A stretch of 64,000 nucleotides of DNA from Maricaulis sp965242785 (GTDB taxonomy: Bacteria; Pseudomonadota; Alphaproteobacteria; Caulobacterales; Maricaulaceae): positions 62,001 through 126,000 of the forward strand of contig CBDETA010000003.1 of NCBI GenBank assembly GCA_965242785.1, given 5' to 3'. A model generated the notes under the pieces. That model saw only the letters and a program-made list of their open reading frames with translations. It did no database searches and had not been told where the DNA came from. Both the position numbers and the translations under genes were made by a program. Shown here piece by piece: positions 59,351 through 64,000 of the stretch (position 1 is the stretch's first letter; each line of letters begins with the position of its first letter).

Positions 59351-59861
59351 GGCGACGGAGCGCGCCGGCGAGGCGCTGGAACAGCTAGCCGACGGACCAG
59401 CCCGGCGCGCCGCCGAGGCCATCGAGGCGGTGTTCGAGCGCTCGGGTGCGGCGGTGGAACAGGCGCTGGAGCGCGCCGCCCGCGGCGGCGAGGTGAGTTT
59501 TGCCCGCATGACCGAGGCGATCCTGCGTGATCTGGCACGGCTGACGGCCGAACAGGTCATCGCACGGCCCCTGGAGGGCCTGATTGCGCGCAGCCTGGGT
59601 GAGCTGGACTTCTTTGGTGCCCGGGCGGCGGGCGGTCCGGTGACGCCGGGCGGACGCTATCTGGTGGGCGAGCAGGGGCCGGAAATGTTCGTGCCCTCGC
59701 AGTCCGGGCGGATCGAGCCGGCCGGGGCCGGTGCAGGCGCGGTGACGGTCAATCTGACCCTGGCCGGTGGGCGGTCCGGCGGAGCGTCACAGCCGGTCTC
59801 GCAAGCCCGGCTGGCCCGGGCACTGGCGCGGGCGGTGCAGAGAGGGAGGCGGATCGGATGA
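59343..59861 (+). CDS. GTA tape-measure protein (short, g11)
   Basis: The 172-residue protein starts at ATG 59343. The first ~110 residues are Ala/Glu-rich helix (RAGEALEQLADGPARRAAEA, ERAARGGEVSFARMTEAILR). The C-terminal part has GRYLVGEQGPEMFVPSQSGR, a conserved feature of phage tape-measure ends. Its short length fits a short GTA tail; RcGTA gp11 is somewhat longer (about 220 residues from memory). It overlaps both neighbours. Confidence 0.8.
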   Translation: MDEATERAGEALEQLADGPARRAAEAIEAVFERSGAAVEQALERAARGGEVSFARMTEAILRDLARLTAEQVIARPLEGLIARSLGELDFFGARAAGGPVTPGGRYLVGEQGPEMFVPSQSGRIEPAGAGAGAVTVNLTLAGGRSGGASQPVSQARLARALARAVQRGRRIG

Positions 59862-60484
59862 TCGCGGCCTTTGACGAAGTGCGCTTTCCCTTTGCGGTGG
59901 CGCTGGGGGCAACAGGCGGGCCGCAGCGCCAGACGCGGATTGTGACGCTGGCCTCCGGGCGCGAGCAGCGCAACACGCCCTGGGCTGACAGCCGGCGGGC
60001 CTGGGATGCCGGGCCGGGCGTGCAGAGCCTGGATGATGTCCACGCGCTGATCGCCTTCTTCGAGGCGCGGCGCGGACCGCTGGTCGGCTTCCGCTTCCGC
60101 GACCCGCTGGACAACCGCTCCTGCACGCCCTCGCAGGCGCCGGCCGCGACCGACCAGCAGCTGGGCACCGGCGATGGCGAGCGGCGGGATTTCCAGCTGG
60201 TGAAACACCATGCCAGCGGCGCGGCCGACTGGGTGCGCACGATCCACAAGCCGGTGGCCGGCTCGGTCCTGGTCGCGGTTGATGGCGTCGCTGCGGGGTT
60301 TGCGGTGGATGTCACCTCCGGCGTGGTGACGCTGGATGAAGCGCCGGACGCGGGCGCTGTGGTGACGGCAGGCTTCGCCTTTGATTGCCCGGTGCGGTTT
60401 GACGCCGACCGGCTGGAGATCGGCCTGGATGCGATCGGGGCGGGTGCGGTGCCGAGTGTGCCGCTGGTGGAGTTGCGGTTGTGA
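59858..60484 (+). CDS. GTA distal tail protein, DUF2460 (g12)
   Basis: The 208-residue protein has FDEVRFPFAVALGATGGPQR and VTLASGREQRNTPWADSRRA, DUF2460 signatures, followed by FFEARRGPLVGFRFRDPLDN. It forms the distal tail ring that connects tube and baseplate. It overlaps the tape measure by four bases. Unlike in RcGTA, where g13 follows closely, a 1.15-kb gap comes next. Confidence 0.88.
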   Translation: MIAAFDEVRFPFAVALGATGGPQRQTRIVTLASGREQRNTPWADSRRAWDAGPGVQSLDDVHALIAFFEARRGPLVGFRFRDPLDNRSCTPSQAPAATDQQLGTGDGERRDFQLVKHHASGAADWVRTIHKPVAGSVLVAVDGVAAGFAVDVTSGVVTLDEAPDAGAVVTAGFAFDCPVRFDADRLEIGLDAIGAGAVPSVPLVELRL

Positions 60485-61059
60485 GAGTGTTGCCTGTTTG
60501 TTCCCGTTATGGTAGTGCTGGGTGTGTTGGTGAGTGGAGCGTGTGGTCTGACGGGTTGGCTGACGGATGCGTGTTTTGTTGGGTTGAGAACTGGGTGTGT
60601 CAGGGCGGTCGTCGCCCCTTGGTGATGAGCTTGGCCCAACGGCTGGCAGACGAAGTGCCAGGCCTTCGCGACAGACTCCTCCTCTCCCCAACCGGGGAGA
60701 GGGCAGGGTGAGGGCCGCGCGGCGTTAGCCGCGCTCACAAGGAGCCCTAGGCGCCGGCCGCGTTTACGTGCGCCTCTGGGCGCCGGAGTGAGAGGAACAT
60801 GCGGGTTTTCGGGCCCGGGCTGAGAGCGAGTGTTGTTTGGGCATAGCCGGACCGGGTGTGAAGCGACGGCCGGACGGTTTCGGGTCAGAACGGTTCAATC
60901 GCTGCATGGTTGCCGGAAGTGCGGTTGCGCTGTTCGGGATCGACCATCACGGATGGATCGCGAGGCGTTCGAGCAGCGGGTCCCGGAACGGCGCCCGGCT
61001 TTCGCCGGGGCTTGTCCGGGAAAAATGAAGTTCCGGTGGTGAAGGGCAGGGAACATCTT

Positions 61060-61224
61060 GTGCCCTTTCCTACCATTGATCGCTTGCCGAGAGGGGGCCG
61101 TATTCGGTTTTCCAGGTCAAGGGCGCCGGAGGCGCCGCTTCGCGGTTTCACCCTTGAGCTGGAAAACCGAATACGGCTTGCTGGCTGACAAGCGAACTAT
61201 GGATGAGTGCGAGCTGAGGCTCGC
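61060..61224. repeat. Palindromic repeat, copy 2
   Basis: Arms 61097-61123 and 61151-61177 match copy 1 (51701-51865) base for base except for C-to-T at 61104 and G-to-A at 61170, which are paired positions, so the hairpin is preserved. The same G-G mismatch is kept. Outer arms TCGCTTG (61080-61086) and CAAGCGA (61189-61195) also pair. Sequence outside the palindrome is more diverged. Confidence 0.85.
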
Positions 61225-61225
61225 T

Positions 61226-61313
61226 GGCTCACACGCGGCTCACACGCGGCTCACACGCGGCTCACACGCGGCTCACACGCGGCTCACACGCGGCTCACAC
61301 GCGGCTCATACGC
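61226..61313. repeat. 11-bp tandem repeat, eight units
   Basis: The unit GGCTCACACGC occurs seven times without change, then once as GGCTCATACGC, followed by a decayed ninth unit (GGCTTTTGTGC). The period is close to one helical turn, so any bound factor would sit on one face of the DNA. The array abuts palindromic repeat copy 2. Confidence 0.92.
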
Positions 61314-61630
61314 GGCTTTTGTGCGGCTCCGGTGGAGCCTTGACCCGGCGCATCCATCCTCAGCTCATATCCCCCTCTCCCCGGGGAGAGGGCCGGGGAG
61401 CGGGGGGACGGCGGGGGCCGCGCCCTGCTTGCCACCACCGGGATTTCCCCCTCATCCGCCCCTGCGGGGCAGCTTCCCCTGAGGGGGAAGGGGGAATTGA
61501 GCTTTTGGTGCTCTGCTTGTGTTGCCAAACGGCCGCCGGAGCCCGCCCCCAAGCACCGGCGGGCACCGGGCCTGATGGCCGGGTCGGCTGCCCGCTATTC
61601 AAAATCCCATCCATTCCAAGGGAGACGCTG

Positions 61631-62338
61631 ATGCTGTCCTTGTCACCGGCGCTGGAGGCCATGCTGGGCTCTGGTGTGACGACCCTGTGCGCGTGCTGGC
61701 GGGTCGAGCGGCGTGATGGTGGCGTGTTCGGCTTTGCCGGGCATGACCGCGATCTGGTGTTCGACGGCCTGGTCTACCAGGCCGGCAGCGGGTTTGCCGC
61801 CAGCGCGTTCGAGCGCGAGGGCGGGCTGGAGGCGGATCTGGGCCAGGTGCTCGGGGCTTTGGACAGCGCGGTGCTGACCGAGGCCGATCTGGAGGCCGGG
61901 CTGTGGAGCGGGGCCCGGGTGGAAAGCTGGCTGGTGGACTGGACGTCGGCTGGTGAGGGCGCTGGGCCCGGATCCGGTCAGGAGATCGCACCGGAGCGCC
62001 GGGTGCGGACCGGGGTCTATTGGCTGGGTGAGATCCGGCGTGTGGACGGACGTTTCGAGGCAGACCTTCTAGGCCGCGAGGCGGTGCTGGAACGGGTGAC
62101 GGGGCGGGTCTTTGCGCGCCGCTGTGGTGCCGAGCTGGGCGATGCGCGTTGCGGCGTGGATGCCGGGCATGCGGCTTTCGGTGCGGGCTGTGACAAGGCC
62201 TTTGCGACCTGCCGGGACCGGTTTGCCAACACGCTGAACTTTCGCGGCTTTCCCTACATGATCGGCAATGACGTGCTGCAGGCCGGACCGGCCGGCGAGA
62301 CACGCCGGGATGGCGGCTCGCGGGGGCTGGGCGGATGA
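61631..62338 (+). CDS. GTA baseplate hub protein, DUF2163 (g13)
   Basis: The 235-residue protein starts at ATG 61631 behind AAGGGAGACGCTG; the frame runs far upstream through the repeat island, and that extension was rejected. FGFAGHDRDLVFDGLVYQAG and FARRCGAELGDARCGVD, with CDKAFATCRDRFANTLNFRG, are the Cys-rich DUF2163 pattern, possibly binding a metal cluster as in RcGTA gp13. It overlaps g14 by four bases. Confidence 0.88.
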   Translation: MLSLSPALEAMLGSGVTTLCACWRVERRDGGVFGFAGHDRDLVFDGLVYQAGSGFAASAFEREGGLEADLGQVLGALDSAVLTEADLEAGLWSGARVESWLVDWTSAGEGAGPGSGQEIAPERRVRTGVYWLGEIRRVDGRFEADLLGREAVLERVTGRVFARRCGAELGDARCGVDAGHAAFGAGCDKAFATCRDRFANTLNFRGFPYMIGNDVLQAGPAGETRRDGGSRGLGG

Positions 62339-62973
62339 GTGGGCGCATGAGGCGGGCCGGGCGACCAGGGGCCGGGCGACGGGGTGCCGGGCCAGGCGCG
62401 ATTCCGGCCGGTTGGGCGGATTTCTGGCATGCGCCGGGACCGCGTGCGGCGTCCGCGGCACTGTCAGGGACTGGGGGGACCGCCCACGCTGCGAGTCCGG
62501 CGCGTAACGCCCGGGCGGCGGTGATCCGCGAGGCGCGGTTGTGGATCGGCACACCCTATCGCCATCAGGCGAGCCGGCTGGGGGCGGGGTGTGACTGTCT
62601 GGGCCTGGTGCGCGGGATCTGGCGAGCGCTCTATGGCGCCGAGCCTGAGGCCCTGCCGCCCTATACGCCGGATTGGGCCGAGGTGGCGGGCGAGGAAACG
62701 CTGCGCGATGCGGCGATGCGGCATCTTGTGGAGATCGACCGCGAAGCGGCGCGACCGGGCGATGTGCTGTTGTTCCGCCCCGAACTGGACGGGCCGGCCA
62801 AGCATTGCGCCATCCTGTCGAAACCGGATCGCATCATCCATGCCTATTGGCGGCGCAGCGTGGCGGAGACGGCCCTGAGCGGCTGGTGGCAAAGGCGCCT
62901 GGTGGCGGCCTTTGCCTTTCCGCCTTTGCCCAACCCTGCAGAGACAAGCGAGGACCCATGGCGCAATTGGTGA
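62335..62973 (+). CDS. GTA NlpC/P60 peptidase (g14) with unusual N-terminal extension
   Basis: The 212-residue frame begins at ATG 62335, overlapping the g13 stop. The NlpC/P60 domain starts near residue 62 (VIREARLWIGTPYRHQASRL). C88 in GCDCLGLV is the nucleophile. H157 (KHCAIL) is the likely catalytic histidine; H169 (IIHAYW) is close by and may be the polar third residue. It is expected to cut peptidoglycan during DNA entry. Residues 1-60 are Gly/Arg/Ala-rich, low in complexity, and absent from a typical gp14 of about 145 residues. GTG 62521 is the alternative start. It overlaps g15 by 16 bases. Confidence 0.85.
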   Translation: MSGRMRRAGRPGAGRRGAGPGAIPAGWADFWHAPGPRAASAALSGTGGTAHAASPARNARAAVIREARLWIGTPYRHQASRLGAGCDCLGLVRGIWRALYGAEPEALPPYTPDWAEVAGEETLRDAAMRHLVEIDREAARPGDVLLFRPELDGPAKHCAILSKPDRIIHAYWRRSVAETALSGWWQRRLVAAFAFPPLPNPAETSEDPWRNW

Positions 62974-64000
62974 TGAATGCCGGCCGGGCGCTGGTCGACG
63001 GCGCGCGTGACTGGGCGCCGGAACTGGCCAGGCTGGCAGCGGATGCGGCCGTGGACTGGCTGCTGGCCGCCGATCATGAAGGACCGCGGCTGAGCGAGCT
63101 GGCGATCCAGACCTCCAGCGACGGGGCGCCGATGCCGCGCCTGTGGGGCCGGGCGCGGATTGCCGGACAGGTGATCTGGGCCTCGCGCTTTTCCGAACAG
63201 GCCAGCGAGAGCGGTGGCGGCAAGGGCGGGCCTTCGGTGACGACCTACAGCTATTCGGTCTCCTTTGCCGTGGGGCTGTGCGAGGGGGAGATTGCCGGCA
63301 TCGGGCGCGTGTGGGCGAACGGGGCATTGCTGGACCAGTCGCGCTATGCGCTGCGGGTGCATGCCGGCCGCGAGGACCAGGCGCCGGACGCGCTGATCGA
63401 GGCGATCGAGGGCGCAGCGGCGCCGGCCTTTCGCGGCACCGCCTATGTGGTGATGGAGGACTGGCCGCTGGATGAGTTTGGCGGGCGGTTGCCCAACCTG
63501 TCCTTCGAAGTGTTCCGGCAGCCGGAAGCCGACGGGCTGGAGCGGCGGGTGCGCGGGGTCAATCTGATCCCCGGCACGGGCGAGTTCGCCTATGCCGTCG
63601 AGCCCGTCCTGCGCGCGGCGGGGCCGGGCGAGGATGTGGCCGAGAACGTGAATAATGGTCGCGGCCTGCCGGACTTCCTGGCGGCGCTGGAGGATCTGGA
63701 ACGCGATCTGCCGGCGTGCCGGTCGGTGCAGCTGGTGGTGTCGTGGTTTGGTGATGATCTGCGCTGCGGCAGTTGTACGATCCGGCCGGGTGTGGAGACA
63801 GCGGACAAGGCGACCACGCCGGTGAGCTGGTCGGTGGCGGGGCTGAACCGACTGACGGCTCCGGTGGTGTCGCAGCTGGACGGGCGTCCGGTCTATGGCG
63901 GCACGCCGGATGACGCGTCGGTGGTAGCGGCGATCCAGCTGTTGAAGGCGCGCGGCTATGCGGTCTCGCTTTATCCCTTCATCCTGATGGATGTGCCGGC
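62958..64000 (+). CDS. GTA host-specificity/megatron protein (g15), truncated by window edge
   Basis: The frame starts at ATG 62958 (AQLVMNAGRALVDGARDWA) and is open to the last base, giving the first 347 residues. RLSELAIQTSSDGAPMPRLW, GGPSVTTYSYSVSFAVGLCE and AGIGRVWANGALLDQSRYAL are typical of the N-terminal region of RcGTA gp15. The following stretch (GTGEFAYAVEPVLR and onward) leads into the TIM-barrel-like GTA domain. The full protein is usually over 1200 residues and forms the tail tip. The start overlaps g14. Confidence 0.9.
   Translation, partial: MAQLVMNAGRALVDGARDWAPELARLAADAAVDWLLAADHEGPRLSELAIQTSSDGAPMPRLWGRARIAGQVIWASRFSEQASESGGGKGGPSVTTYSYSVSFAVGLCEGEIAGIGRVWANGALLDQSRYALRVHAGREDQAPDALIEAIEGAAAPAFRGTAYVVMEDWPLDEFGGRLPNLSFEVFRQPEADGLERRVRGVNLIPGTGEFAYAVEPVLRAAGPGEDVAENVNNGRGLPDFLAALEDLERDLPACRSVQLVVSWFGDDLRCGSCTIRPGVETADKATTPVSWSVAGLNRLTAPVVSQLDGRPVYGGTPDDASVVAAIQLLKARGYAVSLYPFILMDVP

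Larger units (their letters stand above)
60485..61630. other. 1146-bp non-coding repeat island between g12 and g13
   Basis: No credible gene is present. From left to right the island holds a G/T-rich stretch (about 60482-60600), a hairpin CTCTCCCC-AACC-GGGGAGAG (60684-60703), several GC-rich palindromes (for example GCCCGGC-TTTC-GCCGGGGC near 60999-61016), palindromic repeat copy 2, an 11-bp tandem array, and a second CCACCGGGATTTCCCCCTCA module. The last ~15 bases carry the GGGAGACG ribosome-binding site of g13. Confidence 0.8.

Noticed and set aside
60481..60711. Small plus-strand frame after g12
   Set aside because: The sequence is a G/T-biased stretch running into a palindromic repeat, with no ribosome-binding site and no coding periodicity.
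61226..61313. CRISPR array
   Set aside because: Units are 11 bp, contiguous and without spacers; no cas genes are nearby.
61058..61630. In-frame upstream extension of g13 encoding a Ser/His/Ala/Arg repeat
   Set aside because: It is the tandem DNA array read in one frame. The strong ribosome-binding site and family N-terminus place the start at 61631.

Overview
The window is GC-rich, gene-dense DNA from an alphaproteobacterium. Three things support this: the gene order tuf / tRNA-Trp / secE / nusG / rplKAJL / rpoBC / rpsLG / fusA / tuf / S10-spc-alpha; a Rhodobacter-type gene transfer agent (GTA) cluster; and abundant palindromic intergenic repeats. A stalked, dimorphic marine relative of Caulobacter (Maricaulis/Hyphomonas group) is the best guess, but that placement is an inference from gene content, not a proven identity.

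Layout. 1-3.8 kb: the end of a GFA-family protein, an exported GIN-repeat protein, rlmB, tRNA-Tyr and a membrane GGDEF cyclase. 3.9-14.4 kb: tRNA-Gly and the first tuf gene, then an accessory block. The block holds a 2OG-Fe(II) oxygenase, a TPR-sulfotransferase and a TPR-oxygenase that overlap by 1-4 nt, then a TonB-dependent receptor and a SAM methyltransferase. It sits where tuf and tRNA-Trp/secE are often close neighbours. 14.4-45 kb: the transcription/translation supercluster (tRNA-Trp, secE, nusG, rplK, rplA, rplJ, rplL, rpoB, rpoC, rpsL, rpsG, fusA, a second tuf, rpsJ through rplQ with secY, adk and rpoA), ending in a strong terminator. The two tuf copies appear identical at the nucleotide level, and the match stops at the gene ends.

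45-51.5 kb: housekeeping and envelope genes: a Do-family protease, a VOC protein, rarA, a small membrane protein, a DUF6624 lipoprotein-like or secreted protein, a 33-residue membrane peptide with its own terminator, a fluoride channel (crcB/fluC) and an RluC-type pseudouridine synthase. 51.6-64 kb: a DUF4169 protein and then the GTA structural cluster, from the small terminase to the truncated host-specificity protein (g1, g2, g3, g3.5, g4, g5, g6, g8, g9, g10, g10.1, g11, g12, g13, g14, g15 in RcGTA order). No g7 equivalent is visible. The cluster is interrupted by palindromic repeats between g2/g3, g3.5/g4 and g5/g6, and by a 1.15-kb repeat-filled gap between g12 and g13.

The most unusual items are: the coupled oxygenase/sulfotransferase/oxygenase block with its receptor; a 160-bp palindromic repeat present in two copies whose arms show a compensatory base-pair change; an 11-bp tandem array inside the GTA cluster; a 185-nt out-of-frame overlap of the terminase genes; and the absent g7. 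All functions are assigned by reading the sequence; no database search was run.
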